64,000 bases of DNA from Alligator mississippiensis (Eukaryota; Chordata; Crocodylia; Alligatoridae): assembly GCF_030867095.1 (NCBI RefSeq), contig NC_081835.1, positions 44,871,892 to 44,935,891 on the forward strand, read 5' to 3'. The notes below the pieces were generated by a model that was given only the letters and a program-made list of their open reading frames with translations, did no database searches and was not told the DNA's origin. Each line of letters starts with the position of its first letter. The stretch's first letter is position 1. This document shows positions 33,599-46,059 of this stretch, piece after piece. The position numbers and the translations under genes are program-made.

Positions 33599-34154
33599 GC
33601 CTGCACCGGTCAGTCCCGAGCGGCACACGGCTCCGCCGCCACTTCTGCTGGCTGGTGCAGACCTGGTCGGCCTCCTCTCGTCCCCAGCAGCACGTGGGAA
33701 GCTGGCTTGAGCTGCATGCTGCTTTTCCTGGCCGGTGCCAACCCGGTTCTGCCCAGGCGGGTCCTGCAGCACCATGTCAACTCGGGCATGGCACTGGCAG
33801 GCTGGGCGGGCCCCAGGTTAACCCCAGCCTAGCCCCGCGGCTTCTCTAGCACCAGGTCAACCCGGTTGTAACCAAGCGGTTCCTGCAGTACCATGTAAAC
33901 CCGGGCATGCATGCCATGTCAACCAGCACCATGTCAACCCCTGTAACTTCATTGGTGTCAAAGGTCACGTGACATCACTTCCTGATATGATACCACTTCC
34001 TGTGAGGTCTTTGAATATGGCTTGCAGGCCCACTGGGTGATAAAAAGTTTGTGATCCGGCCCCACATTGAAAAAGGTTGGACACCCTGATCAAGTCCAAC
34101 TCCCTGCTCAAAGCAGGGCCATCCCCACCTAGATCACCCCAGCCAAAGCTTTGT

Positions 34155-34970
34155 CTAGCTAGTAAGGCCATGTGAAACAGGCTGTATCCGATTTGATTTT
34201 GGCCCGAATCAGGGACAGTGATTCGATCCATTGATTCGGATCACTATCCCCGATTCGATTCGGCCAAATCTGAATCTGAAGATTCGATGCTGATCTGGCA
34301 AATCAGTGATTTGGACACAGGCACAGCTTTAAAAGTTTTTTTTCTACATACCTCAAGTTACCAGCGCGGCTCGTGATTGCTGCGATGCTGGGGCGGATGG
34401 AGCATCCCACAGCAGCACAGCGGACTCTCCAGCATGCTCGGCAGCGAACCCGGAAGTGGACTGAAAGTACTTCTGGTCCACTTCCGTGTCTGCCGGGAGC
34501 TTGCTGCCCCCACCCCCCCGTGCTCCCCTGGCTCAGTGATCAGCTGCGGGGGGACTCCAGGTGCCCCCCCCCCAGACCCAGGAGGCACCAGTCGCTGAGC
34601 GAGGGGAGGTGCGGGGGGGAAGGGGGGGAGGGCAGCACGCTCCCTGGTGGACCCAGAAGTGCTTCTGGTCCATTTCTGGGTCGGCTACCGAGTGCACTGG
34701 GGATACCCCCGTGGTTCTGTGGGACACTGCATCTGCCCCAGCACTGCAGCGTTCAGAGCCCCTGCTACCTAGAGGTATGTAGAAAAAACATTTAAAGCTA
34801 TCTCTATGCCCAAATAGCTGAATCTCTCTGAATTGATTCAGAGGGTTACGAATTGATTCAGAGAGATTAAAGGGTCCTCTGATTCAATTCGGAGATTTGG
34901 CCACTGAATCAGGCCGAATCTCCGTCAAATCGACTCAGGAACTGAAGCTTCGCACAGCCCTACTAGCCAG
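34155..34970. mobile_element. Non-autonomous hAT inside CR1, TIR TAGGGCTGTGCGAAG, with TSD
   Basis: The body 34163-34962 lies between CTAGCTAG (34155-34162) and CTAGCCAG (34963-34970), an 8-bp duplication with one change. The right end reads TTCGCACAGCCCTA; the left end TAAGGCCATGTGAAACAGG is a worn version. Subterminal arrays of GATTCGATTCGG and GAATTGATTCAG motifs are characteristic. It has the same terminal family as 11423-12415 and 31271-32210 but different internal sequence. Confidence 0.82.
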
Positions 34971-35129
34971 GTCTCGAAAACCTCCAAGGATGGAGATTTC
35001 ACCACCTCTCTGGGTAACCTGTTCCAGTGTTTTACTACCCTCCTAGTGAGACAATCATTCCTAATACCTAACCTAAACTTCCCTTGCTTTAACTTGAGAC
35101 CATTCCTCCTCGTTCTGTCTCACTCCAGC

Positions 35130-36720
35130 CCAGCTCCACACTTGGGAACCAGGGGCGCACACTGCACAGGGACCTCACCTCCCCCCATATCAGTACTTAG
35201 CACAGACACTAGGCCCCCGGGAATCTGCCCTGGCCACATTCTGGTCAGAGCTGGGCTGAGTGGGGTTGGTGGGCATGGGATGCCTGTAGCAGTGCAGCCA
35301 GCTGCCCAGCGGGACCTTCCTTTCCTTCTCCAGGAGACAGACAGGTTTGCCTGTGCTGGAGGACTAATAATATCTTAAAGAACTGGCATTGCTGCCCAAG
35401 AGCCCAGAGGCCCCTCTGCCCAAAGGTCCCCCTCTCCATGCAGCAGGATGCCCCAGGGACTCACTGGGCTGCTGTGTGGGTACAAAGACAGTGACAAGAG
35501 TCTCCTCCCAGTCCTATCAGTGTTCCAGCAGATACAACTACAGTGCTCCACCTGCCTGCTTTCCAAGCTATTGCCTTGTGCTGAGGCAGTGCAGAGGTGT
35601 GTGTGTGGAGACCAACTGCCCAGCCCTGGCAGCTCAGCTGCCCCTGGGGCCTAGGCCCACCAGCACATGCCCAGCCCAGGGTCAGGGAGCTCAGGCATGC
35701 AGCAGTGCCTTGGCTCTTGCTGTGTTTACAAATTCAGTGATGCACAGGAGCAGAGGGACCAGCCTCTGGGATCCTCCACCTCCTTCCCTCTCTCCCTCCA
35801 TCCCTGGCTGTCTTGGAGCCCTGCTTCTCCTGGTTGTGTACCACCCTACCTCTAGGGACAGCCAATACAATTTGGAGACAAATGATTGGTATGCATTTCC
35901 AGCATTTCTAATGAACTGAAAAAGGGCTTTTTGCAGTCCAGTCCTCATTCAGGAACGGACAGGGGACAACGGGCTTAAAAACAGGATGGTCCAATATAAA
36001 ACAGGACCAATAGCCACCTGAGGGCTAGAGTAACCTGTATCATTGCTCATATCTAGTGCTCTTAACTGATTTTACAGTGCCTCCTGCTGGGCAGTCTTGT
36101 AGAGGAATACTGTTGCATTGCTGTTCCCCTGTACTGTTCCTTATGACACTATCTGCTGATACTTTACTATTCTTGGTGCCCACCATCTCCTGATGAAGCC
36201 CCTTAGCTTGTTAACTAGTTAACATTTTCAGCCCTTTGAGTCATGCCCCCACTGGCACTCTCAGCCTCATATCTGACACAGTTTTGGGAGGGGAAATGTT
36301 TTTAATTAAGGTGGCACAGTGGGGTAGATCTAATACTCACCCTTAGTTTATGTGGGTGTCTTAGACCAGGACATGCAATTTTTTAGACATGCATGGTTTC
36401 ATCCCCTCATATAAGAAAAGAATGACACCCTCTTTATCAGCCATTTTAGTGACAGCTTTTTAAAATCATTTTAGACTTTGAACTCCTCCGCAAAGAGAGA
36501 GATAGACAGACACACTCTCTCCATCTTCAGCTGCTGCCAGGTCTGGAGGCCTAATCAATGAGAGTTATTGATAGCAAATCAATTAACACAGACAAAGGAT
36601 CAAGATGAAGGAGCTTTCACTAAATTAATAAGTGATTCCAAGTCTTCTAACAGGGCATCTCAGATAAGAACAGACCAGCCTTTTGGGACTGTAGCTTCTG
36701 GTCCTGTATTTCCACAGATG
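35130..36720. other. Unassigned GC-rich stretch, then unique sequence
   Basis: 35.13-35.95 kb is GC-rich with long overlapping frames on both strands that lack family motifs; it may be an unrecognised repeat. From 36.0 kb the sequence is AT-rich. Nothing firm. Confidence 0.3.
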
Positions 36721-39700
36721 ATCAACAGCAGAGATCTTTGTTATTACCATATTTTCCCTCTTTGTAAGTGGGCTGGTTTTCTCATCACAAAGTGCTTAAA
36801 CCTTCCCTCTGGAGAAGCTGCTAGACAGTGGAGTCTACCCAAAAAGTATAGATGTATGTGTACAAGCAGGCCATGGCCTTGATCAGCCAACTCATGGAAG
36901 ACTGGTTATTTCAAAGGCCAGATCTAAGCAAGATGTAACCGCCCACTGAAACAAACACTAATTTTGTTGTGATGCTGAGTAGATCAGAGATACTGTATTG
37001 TAGATGGTGTATATTCTTGTGCCTATCCAGTGTCCATTCTGGTTGGGGGACTTGAATAATTAGAAGTTTTCCCAGCTTTCTATAATGACCCTGCTGGGAG
37101 ATGCTGGGAGCTTCTTCACAGACAGCGTTCCTGCCCTGCTTTCTATGTCTCTTGCAAAGGCCTTCTCCCATAACCAGCTATGCCATTGCTTACAATGTGT
37201 AGGGCAGGGACAGGCTGATACTGGATAACTGGAAACTTTCCACATCTTTCCCTACTGCTTCACTACCTATAGTATTTCCTTTTCCTAAGTTTCCCTCTGA
37301 TTTGGCTAACGGAATTGCAGAAATGACCTCAATACTTGGGGAGGGAGCGTTTTACAGTAGTCATTTTATACACAATTGCTGCTCCATTTCCTAGTTTTGC
37401 TACCTGAGAAGTAGGGGTGATATTTTATTCTTTGAAATGCCAGAAACTTCCCTGCTGTGACAATAATTAACAGGGTTGTGTATGGCACCGAGAAGTAAAT
37501 TACGTAAAGCACAAATCCAGCATGTAGCTAATTGGAAATGAAAAATGACTCTGGTCAATCTGTGATTCCATCCTACAGTGCTCCAGGAGTGCCTCCTCCC
37601 TGTTAACCAGGACAGTTGATATATAGACCATTTCCAAAGAATCCACCCCAGGTTTTACCTGGCACTCAGTGCATGCTGGGACCAAACCTCAAGATTTTTA
37701 CTTAGCTCTATGCAATCCTGTGCTCAGAAATGCTGCATTGAATAAACCTGCTGGGGTTTGTATGAATATAGCCCTGTGGGCTGAGGAACATAGGTGAAGG
37801 AGCTCTCTTTTGCCATCTAGTGATGATTTGGAAGAAGAGATGGAATGAGCAGACCAGGGTTGCTTAGTGGACACCTACTGTGCCAATGCAGATCTTTGGA
37901 CTGTTTTTGTTAAAATTCACATTTGTTTGGGCTATAATGGTAATTACATGCCATTATCCATATTGTGTGGTGAAAGGGAAACAGAGCTGTACTAACTGGC
38001 CCAAGCGAAGGGTTCATTATACTGATGTCTTTACTTGTAAACCTCTGGGGAGTGAAGCTGAAGAATGATGGAGAGGTGTTGGATTTCCACCTGCTAGGGA
38101 GAATTGTGTGTGCAATGTGAAGAATGCTGCATAAAGAGTGTGCTGCTAGGGTTCTTCCATAGTAAAATGATGGAGCTGAATGAACTGCAGGAGGGATCTG
38201 GATCTGTTTCTTGCTCAGCACTGACAGAGCTGTAATAATCATAGGACGGCTGGAAGCCTAACTATCTGGATCAAGCAGTGTCAATAAAGAAGAAAGCGCA
38301 GGGAGCAAGCTGTGGAGATGGCATCCTGGCTGTTGCATGTGAAGCTGCTGAGGACAACAGCAGAGCCAAGTGAATTCCAGTAAGGGTTCCCCATTGTACC
38401 TAGCACCTGCAGAACTGAGATAATTGTCATGGAGCAAGGCGGCGGTGCCTTGGGACCTAACTGGAAAGATGCAGAAGACATGGTGTAATGACTAATGAGG
38501 AGCAGCACTTTTCCTAGAGGAGCTGAAACAGACCTCAGCATACCCATGGGTATGAGGATTTTGCAAACCACTGACAATTGACTGAGTGGGATGGTGTAAA
38601 GAGGGAGGTGGGCAAAGTAGTATGTGAAAAGGAGCCTCCCAGTCAGATTGCTTACACTGTCTAGAAGGGAAACTGAGGCAAAGGACTGCTGCCACAGGTA
38701 CTTCAAGAGGAGGTGCATGTTTTATCAGTTATTCATACAAACTTACTGTTGAATTGTTGTTTTCCTAAATTACTGCTGTGCAGCTTTCCCCTTAGTAAAA
38801 TTTTCCTTGTTTTGTGGAAACTCCAGTCATGTGAGAGGGGCAATGCTACCTGTTTACAGTGTCCAGGAAGGTGTATCTTTTTTTAGGTTTCAGAGTGGGA
38901 GCTCAAGGTTGTAGTGCCTGTCCATTTTAAAAGGAACCCTTGTAGGGCTGGATCTGGCTCTTGTTGCTTTGAACAGTACCAGATAGAAGGGCTACATAAA
39001 TATTGAGACTTAACTTTCTAAGACAAAGGTCTGAAAAACCTGAAGCCCAGTTTATTCTGCCTTTCTCTATCCCTGAGGTCCTGCCCCTGCCCCACTGAAC
39101 CTTGTCTACAGTCACCCCGCTCCCAATCCTCTGTCATCTTATACCCTGCAGTTTCCTGGCTCCACACACTTTTTTCTTTCATCCTCTGTGACTTTCACTT
39201 TGCCCTTACCCTGTTTAGTATCTGCCCAGGTAGAGGCTGTGGAACTGTTGCTATACACTTGCTTTACAGACTTGCCAACTGGCTGTGTAGATTGCACATG
39301 CATACTTATGGTTGCTGCCTTTGGTGAGCTCACTGTTTTTCTTCTTGTTTGTTGTATTTATTCAGGATGAGAGAATGGAGTCACCCTCTGGATATGATAA
39401 CAAACCACATCTACATCTGCTATGTATGACATGCTATACAAATTTTGTCTGCTAATTTGCATATAGTTTCTGGTTATCATACCCGGCCCCAAGCAATGGT
39501 GGAGAACATGGAAATGTGTGCAATTTGGCTAGCGGTGGCTGGGCTAGGTGGGTTCTGAAGGTGTATGGTTCTAGTACTAGGTCTCATTTCTCTTTGCTCC
39601 TGCTGCCTTTTGCCTTAGCTGCCACTTGCTCCTTTCTTGCCTGGATCTAGTAGGAGAAACAGAAAGACAAGAAACTTGAGGCCAGCACAGCCCTGAAGGC

Positions 39701-41501
39701 TTATGGTGGCAATTGTGAACTGTTCTTGCAGTCCAGCTGAATTCATGAAATCTCAGCTGGGCTATGAGGATGCTTGACAGCTGCCAGAGGTATATGTCAC
39801 ACAAGATGCCTTGGCAACCCGGTTCATATGATTCAGTACTTCCTTTGCTGAGGCTCAAAGACCATTTGGAACTTCAGGGTCTCTCCCCTTCTGCCAGAGC
39901 CTGTACCCAGCATTCATTCCAGTTGGGACAAAAATGCAAGCCAGGCTGGGTCTGGATTTAGTTGAGGAACACAGATAACATTTGGAGATCCAGTACATGG
40001 GTGATCTACTTCTGCCAAAGGCTTTTATAGCCAGATGTGGTGCTCAGGGCCAGTCAACAGTCTAGTCAGTGGTGTGGATTGAGGGGAGAATGACTTTGGC
40101 TTGCACCCAGGCCCCTGCTTGTTCTTGCTATGATTGTAGCACTGCAAATTGAAAGAGTGGTTCTTTCCTTCTGAATTCTGAGGCCTGTGCCTAATTGTGC
40201 TGGCCATGATGGGGCAGAACAGATGTTTGCCTGTATGAGAATTTGTTTTCCTTCCATCAGGAGCTACAGTCCTCACTCTGCAACTTGCCTTCTTCAGGCA
40301 GAGTTTGAAGTCCATGGCTGTTCGCTGCCTTTCTTTTCTACCACTGTTTTTAGTTTCACCCAAAAAATGCCTGTACCTGCATGTCTGAAGTAACCGCTTA
40401 ACCCAGAAATCCATTTCTAAAAAGACCTGACATCGTAAAGCACTGAAAAAGGCTCTTCTATCCCTTTCCCCCTACCCTGTTTCTCTTTTTTCTTTTCTTA
40501 GGATATATGAAAAGCTGTAGCTACCTAATCAAGATCTATTTGATTTTTTTTGTATTCCCTTGATCACTGGGCAGCTGATTCCTATCATACAGCTGTGGCT
40601 TATCTGCTGCCTCCAGTCTCCCTGCTATAGCAATTGGTTCCTACAGGGACAGTGCTGGGTTACAGAGTGAGACTGCTATCATGGTTTGCTTTCTGACTGT
40701 GGCTGTTGCTGAGTTGCACTCACAGTAGACCTTCCTGAGCAAGCAGCCTAATGTTCTGGGAGGATTGGGTGGAAGAGCTTGGCCTGTGGTCCTTAATCCA
40801 GTCTCACTGTTGCGGGACTTAGAAGATCAAAGTAAAGATAGATTTTTTTTGTTTAATTTGTCTCTATTTTAAGAGGTGATGTAAACAGTACAAAAATATA
40901 AACAGTCAACAACACAAGCTGGAGCCAAGTTGATATATTGGGTGCTGCAGCAGGACTTCTTGGCCATTATGGCACCAATGAGGACCTTGGCCCTACTGGC
41001 TGGTACTGTACCTACATGCAAAAAAGGCTTTCCCTCTCCTGAACAGCTTAGGGCTAGATCCCAGGGACTTGGAATTTAAAGTAGGATTTAAGTCTGACCA
41101 AAGTTAAAATCCTGAGCCCCCCCCCACCGACTCCAGCTCAGCTATCACCTAACCCTGGAAGCAGCTGAACATTTGAGGTGCTGTTGTGTTTGACTGTAGA
41201 GCTGCTTTGGAAATTTGGCTTCCTCACAGGACTGTAAGCTCCTCAGTTTTGACAAGGACAAGCAGCGTGGGCCCATCCTCATGCCTGAGCTTGATCAGGA
41301 TCCAGAAACTTGTGTTCCTCCACCTAAGTCCAGTGAGGGTATGGGTCCAATGGGCTCAGAGCATATCCAAGACCAATAAGATTGGTCTTCTCACAACACG
41401 GGCTGCCCATGCTTTCTCTTACAATACAGCCATTGGAGGAGGTGTTGACGTGCTCCACACCACTTATACTAATCTCAAGGTTAAAACACTCATCTGGAAC
41501 A
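36720..41501. other. No recognisable feature
   Basis: About 4.8 kb of unique-looking sequence. Open frames up to 145 codons (38281-38718, minus) have no domain I can name and no splice context. A short C run lies near 41116. No transposon ends found. Confidence 0.35.
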
Positions 41502-41779
41502 TAAGGGCACCTACACATGAGTGTGGAATTCCAGCACGTCGGAGCAATTGCTGCACTCCAGCACCCTCCTGCACCTTGTGTATCAGCATTCCCATGCTTA
41601 TTAATGGTAGTGGGGGTGCTCGTAGAATGAGCTTTAGTTCAAGTGCCCTTGCTGCCCTTTTGAAGTGTGGGGACACTGATGCATGAGATGCAGCCACGCT
41701 TTACAGTGGCTCTCAGAGCCGCTCTAACTAAAGTGCTGCGCCCCCCACCCCTTCCGGAGCACATGTGAAAGTGCCCTAA
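41502..41779. mobile_element. Harbinger-type MITE, 272 bp, TSD TAA
   Basis: The body 41505-41776 begins GGGCACCTACACATGAG and ends CACATGTGAAAGTGCCC. TAA flanks both sides (41502-41504, 41777-41779), the canonical TWA target of PIF/Harbinger elements. Non-coding, GC-richer centre. Confidence 0.85.
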
Positions 41780-41954
41780 GAGACCAAAGCACATTTCTCA
41801 TCAGTGTGAAGGGAGTCAACCCCACATCTTCCAGTCACCAGGCAATGGGCTACTTTGCATGTGTGGGTGGGTCACTCTGTTCCCCTCATGCTGAAGCTGT
41901 GCAACTGTGCAGAGGAAAGAAGGCAAGATTCATCAGCAAGAAGGAGCAGAAGTG

Positions 41955-42110
41955 AGTATGACAGTGTAGTGGAATGATTAGGGCACTCACATGGAAGGGG
42001 GGACTTCCAGCCCCTGCTCCCAGACTGTGTCTGTATTATTCATTAAGTCTTTGGATGAATTCACTCCCTTTCCTCTTCTTTCTCCACATGTGTTCTAAAA
42101 GGAATAACGA
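41955..42110 (+). repeat. Possible tRNA-like SINE fragment
   Basis: AGTGTAGTGGAATGATTAGG followed by GCACTCACATGGAAG resembles the A-box side of a reptilian repeat with a TAGTGGTTAGGGCACTCAC-like head. A clear B box is not visible. Confidence 0.3.
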
Positions 42111-42379
42111 ACGCTGTTCAGTTTTTTTGAAAGAGAGAGTGGGAGCACTTGGCTTAAATTCTGGGGTGAGGATCCTGAGCGAACCACAAGTGAGGCATCA
42201 AGAGGCAGGATTTCAGACGCATCTGTCAGCATTTTTTCTCTATCTCTAGGAAGCTGTTTGGAAGCTAACTTTAGGCAGCTTCTCACTCACCTTGCTGCCT
42301 GTTTTGGATTGCTGTTCTGAGGCACTTGACCTATCCCATATCCTATGTATGGGGGCCCACGTGTCTCAGTCAAGGTCTC

Positions 42380-42490
42380 TTCTGGGCTCCAGGTATGTAG
42401 GACAAGTATCTGTCTGGGAATGGTGCATTATGCATATATGCCGGAGGTTGAGCTAGATGATCTTTGACATCCCTTCTAAACTTAGGGCTC
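42380..42490 (+). repeat. Old CR1 3'-end fragment
   Basis: TGGTGCATTATGCATATATG then GGTTGAGCTAGATGATCTTT and GACATCCCTTCTAAACTTAG is a diverged CR1 3' UTR (family form: GATGATCT...GGTCCCTTC). No coding part is readable. Confidence 0.55.
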
Positions 42491-42494
42491 CGAT

Positions 42495-43585
42495 TTTAAA
42501 AGTCGGGCAATATGGTCTATGTATGTCCTATATTGGATATGGGTCTTGGAATGAAAAATAAAGGAAGAGCAGGAGCCCAATCTGAGGTGCAAGGAATTAT
42601 AATGACTTATCTGAAGTTTTCTAGGAGCTATGGGGTAGAGCTACTGCCTAGTCGGTGCTCTCTTCACCAAGCCAAAACAATCAGCAAGCTTCTGCTATTT
42701 AGCTCCATCCTAACCTGCATAATGCCCCTCTGGAGATGTGCCTTACTGCCATGGTAAACGGTGCCCTGACAGTATAGTAGGCTCTGTGCTGTGGGTTGCT
42801 ACAAATTGGGAAGGATTAATGTCTTAGAACCTGAATATTTTGAAGGGAATATACTTCCTCAGAGACACTTTTCCAGAATATGGAAAATAACATGGGTATA
42901 GTAGAGAGATACTATAATATAAACAGTGTAGAAATGGATTAAGGCTTCCTTGGCTCCCACTCCTTTGTGTGTGTGTGTGTGTGTGCTTGTTTCTAAGTTC
43001 TATCTCTGCTCACTTTGAGCTTGCAAGAAGGACCTAAAGGGTTTTTTTTTCCCCAGACGCTACCATGTACTTGCCACTGTATCATTCACACTGAGATATG
43101 TTTGGATGCTGTTTATATTTATCATCACCCCCACATGACTCCCTGGTTCCAGTACTAGTGGATCATGGGTTACAAAGATCAGTCTAGTTTAGTGAATGTG
43201 AGTGTGTCTCCCTCTAAAGGCTGGCCTCAGTGCATGGGATGCCACACTGCTTTCTGATGAGTAGTACTATAGTCCTTTGTTCTGAATGGCAGGGGCTTGT
43301 GTTTTTTATGTTAAAGATCCCTTGCTTTACCTTTGCTGACATCTGCAATTGGAATTGGTGGAGTGATCTTTTCCTCCAAGCCATCTTGCCTGAAAATGTA
43401 TCAGATATTAGTATTTTGTCAAAGGATGTCTTTAGTTAAACTGTGTAAGGATGCTTTGCCATCCTCTCAGAACTCTGTTTTATCTTGTCCAGAATCATGT
43501 CCCTGACATTAATTAAAGTTAGATGTTTCAGAGGAAGGAGAAAAAGTCATAATTCATCTGTCCAGGGTCAGATTAGGGATTAGAA
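42495..43585. other. No gene; one TG microsatellite
   Basis: A TG run occupies 42965-42985. Otherwise nothing supported. Confidence 0.4.
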
Positions 43586-43589
43586 CATA

Positions 43590-43800
43590 CTGAATACTCA
43601 GACAGTGCTTTTCCTCGATAGATCTCAAAGCACTGTATGTAAGAGTTCAGTATTGTAATCCCTGTTTTACAGATAGGGGAACTAAGCCATGCAGAGTAAA
43701 AGTGTCTTGCTTAGTGCCATCCAGCAGGCCAGTCGTTAAAACAGGAAAAGAACTGAGACCCAATCCAGTGCTCTTTTCACTAGATTTTCCAAACTTCAAC
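43590..43800 (-). repeat. MIR-type SINE, reverse orientation
   Basis: The ordered motifs TCTCAAAGCACTGTATGTAA, TGTTTTACAGATAGGGGAAC, GCCATCCAGCAGGCCAGTCG, and CAATCCAGTGCTCTTTTCAC follow the reverse complement of MIR across its length. Confidence 0.75.
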
Positions 43801-45250
43801 CACAGTTCCTCTGTATCTGGCAGAGAAATAATTGACAGTGTTGATATTTAGGTCACTAAACTGAGTTTCAGAATGACTGTGCCTGTAAAATGGTAGCTAT
43901 CACCCTTGTTTCAAGCAGCATAGTTCAATTCAACCCCTGAGCCTAGCTAATCTTAGTCTGATATACAGAGGGAAAATCCTTCCTTATTTTCATGGTTCAT
44001 CTTGGGTAGGGACTGCATTCAGGAGAAAAATGTATTCTGATAGAGATTGCTCTGTATTCAGAGATGGGAAGTGACATATGACAACCACCAAAACCACAGC
44101 CTCATTCAAATACTGCACTGTACTCATTCCTTGCTACTCTTGCAACTTCATAGTGCACATAGGCTTTTTATGTGTTGTTTTGGGATAGATCTAAATACAG
44201 GGGTTTTTTGCCAATAGATTTTTTTGCTATATCAATTTATATTTTTGCTATACCAACAAAAAGCTAGATTGGTCTAAGCAGCTTTATACTGATATAATAG
44301 CAACCCTTTCCCCATGGAGAATTGTATTTCTCTAATTATGTTGATAGTAAGTGATGCTCCTTTTGTGTTTCTGTGCCATCGTTTGAAAAGGAGGATGTCA
44401 GTAAAAGGGAGTAGGACCAAAATTTCCATATTTTCCTTGTTCTGAGGAGTCTAGATAGCTTGTTTTTCTTTTCTCTGGTGCTATAACTGTAACCAGCACA
44501 CCCAGGCTTACAATAAGCACAGATATTTCCTGTATTCTGATTGGTGAAGTGGACGAGGTAGAGATTTGTTTCATTCATTTTTAGTTTCGCCTTCTTTAGA
44601 CCTACAGCCATGCCTGCTTCTAGCTCCATCATAGAGAGTACTGTGGAACATGGTGATAGAACTAACAACATTTGGCTGTAAATCCGCAGGTCTCTGCTCT
44701 TTGGTGGAAGCTCACTGTCTCGTATTTCTCTGCCCATAGAAGGGGTCAGGCCTGCCAATGACTTGGGAGCAGATCCATTTACTACACAAGTTAGTTCATT
44801 TAAAAGTCAGCTCGGCTATGGCTGATAGCTCATTCACATGAAATAATCTAAAACAGTTAGGGTGGGGAGTGCTCCTGGGCTGGCAGCTTATGGTATCTGC
44901 CAAGATTCACCCTGAAGTGAACTCACACGGCTGAGTTATAAACCTTTCAAACAGGGTAATAAATACTTCTCTGGCACTGCTCCCAAGCATTCACATTGAC
45001 CGCTGAGATAAACTTATGTATCTGCTTTCAAATGTGCATAGCTGTTCCAGTTGATGGACTATGTGTTTTAACTGGCTAGAGCAACCAGAGCCTTAACTTA
45101 GCATAAGACTAGATCCAGAGTATATTCACACTGTCTGCTTTCTACAGTGGTGACCTGTCTGATAGACCCAAGTAACTCATAACACTAGGTTATAAGTCAA
45201 CATTCCTTATTCTAGATAGAAAAAGTATATTTCCATGGTACTCTTAAGGA
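43800..45250. other. Mostly unrecognised; possible MITE near 44.2 kb
   Basis: 44186-44310 holds TTTTTTGCCAATAGATT and TGCTATACCAACAAAAAGC segments resembling a worn MITE, but no ends can be drawn. The 140-codon minus frame at 44336-44758 has no family motif. Confidence 0.3.
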
Positions 45251-45834
45251 CAGGTGTGTCAAGCTCATCCAGCCTCGTGAGCCAGATGAGTGTACCTGAG
45301 TCATTTTGCAGGCTGGACCAGGATCAACTCCTGGGGCTTACAACAGCCCTTGAGACCAGCATGGGGCATGTGCTACACATGGCATATGAGCTGGATCAGA
45401 TGCTACAGGCAGCACATGGGGTTGGTTTGCGCCACCACATGTAGCAGCAAGGCATTGCATGGAGTGCATGCCCTGTCTTGGCCCTCCCTGTGCTAGATAC
45501 TTTACATATGGGTGGTCCAGCCCCATGCCACATGCTAGACTAGCCAACCCTGGTGCCCTCTGTGCATATGATCCCTGGGCCAACATGGCATGCACACTGC
45601 CTACAGTGCAAGGGCTGGACCCAGAGCTGTACATGGCATAGGGGGTTCAGGGAGTGGGCCACGTGTGATGCCCCAGTTAGACCCTTGGTGCTGCCTGCAG
45701 CATGCATGGCACCAGGGCCAGCCTGCACACCATAGGCATCATGCAGGGCCGGAGCCAGTCCAGTGACCCACAGGCTGGATCATACAGCTGTACAGGCCAG
45801 ATCCGGTCCACAGGCCATATGTTTAGCAGCCCTG
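45251..45834. mobile_element. Non-autonomous hAT, same family as 47986-48675
   Basis: Begins CAGGTGTGTCAAGCTCATCC and ends GGCCATATGTTTAGCAGCCCTG. Both ends align to those of the 47986 element. The 8-bp flanks (CTTAAGGA, CTCAACAG) match at only four positions, so the duplication has decayed or one boundary is off. GC-rich interior, no transposase. Confidence 0.6.
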
Positions 45835-45877
45835 CTCAACAGCATTGCCAAAAGGCAGACCATGTCCAGCCCCTTTC

Positions 45878-46055
45878 ACCAGGGCTGTCCCTAGCGGGGG
45901 GCAAATTGGGGCGACTGCCCCAGGCTCCATGCTTTGGGGGCCTCTGTGGAGCTGGGTCAGCTTTGCATCCAGCCACTTGCCCTCCTCCCTCGCCACCACC
46001 GCTGCGTCCAGGCCCCACACAGGCTGATTTGCCCTGGGCCCCGCACCTAGCCACA
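45878..46055. repeat. Possible hAT-like relic, about 175 bp
   Basis: CACCAGGGCTGTCCCTAGCG at the left and GGCCCCGCACCTAGCCACAG at the right form weak inverted ends, with GGGGCAAATTGGGGCGACTG inside, a motif I associate with reptile hAT elements. Boundaries are approximate. Confidence 0.35.
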
Positions 46056-46059
46056 GAAG

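Larger units (their letters stand above)
32957..34096. mobile_element. Non-autonomous hAT (Charlie-like) inside CR1, with TSD
   Basis: The body 32965-34088 has ends CAGGCTTGTCCAAC and GTTGGACACCCTG. ATCTAGTC (32957-32964) and ATCAAGTC (34089-34096) are an 8-bp target duplication with one change, made of host CR1 sequence. The interior is GC-rich with a two-copy 66-bp tandem repeat (about 33062-33195) and a GGGAC repeat (33566-33598). Long open frames here (up to 267 codons) overlap on both strands and have no transposase motifs. Confidence 0.85.
32911..35130 (-). mobile_element. CR1 LINE 3' region, reverse orientation, twice interrupted
   Basis: Reading the plus strand, the CR1 3' end appears as TCATAAAATCATAAA and GGTTGGAAGGGACATCAGGA (32911-32956). 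It resumes after a hAT with CAAGTCCAACTCCCTGCTCA (34090-34109), and again after a second hAT with TGGGTAACCTGTTCCAGTG (near 35010) to about 35130. Both interruptions carry hAT target duplications, so the CR1 is older than both. No open frame remains. Confidence 0.8.

Noticed and set aside
33029..33849. Long overlapping frames (up to 267 codons) on both strands
   Set aside because: They lie inside a hAT with target duplications, are GC-rich and tandemly repeated, overlap each other in several frames and contain no domain motif.
36675..36762. Splice-like segment (CCACAG ... GTAAGT near 36716-36761)
   Set aside because: Only 46 bp, AT-rich and with no conservation cue. I used it as a gauge that such chance matches occur about once per 10 kb.
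38281..38718. 145-codon minus-strand frame with hydrophobic stretches
   Set aside because: No recognised domain, no splice or promoter context, and no sign of codon constraint; frames of this length are expected in 64 kb.
41955..42110. Possible functional tRNA gene
   Set aside because: No cloverleaf can be drawn and no B box is present; at best a SINE head.
44336..44758. 140-codon minus-strand frame
   Set aside because: No family motif and no gene context.
45251..45834. Exact hAT target duplication
   Set aside because: The flanking octamers match at only four of eight positions, so I kept the element call but not a confirmed duplication.
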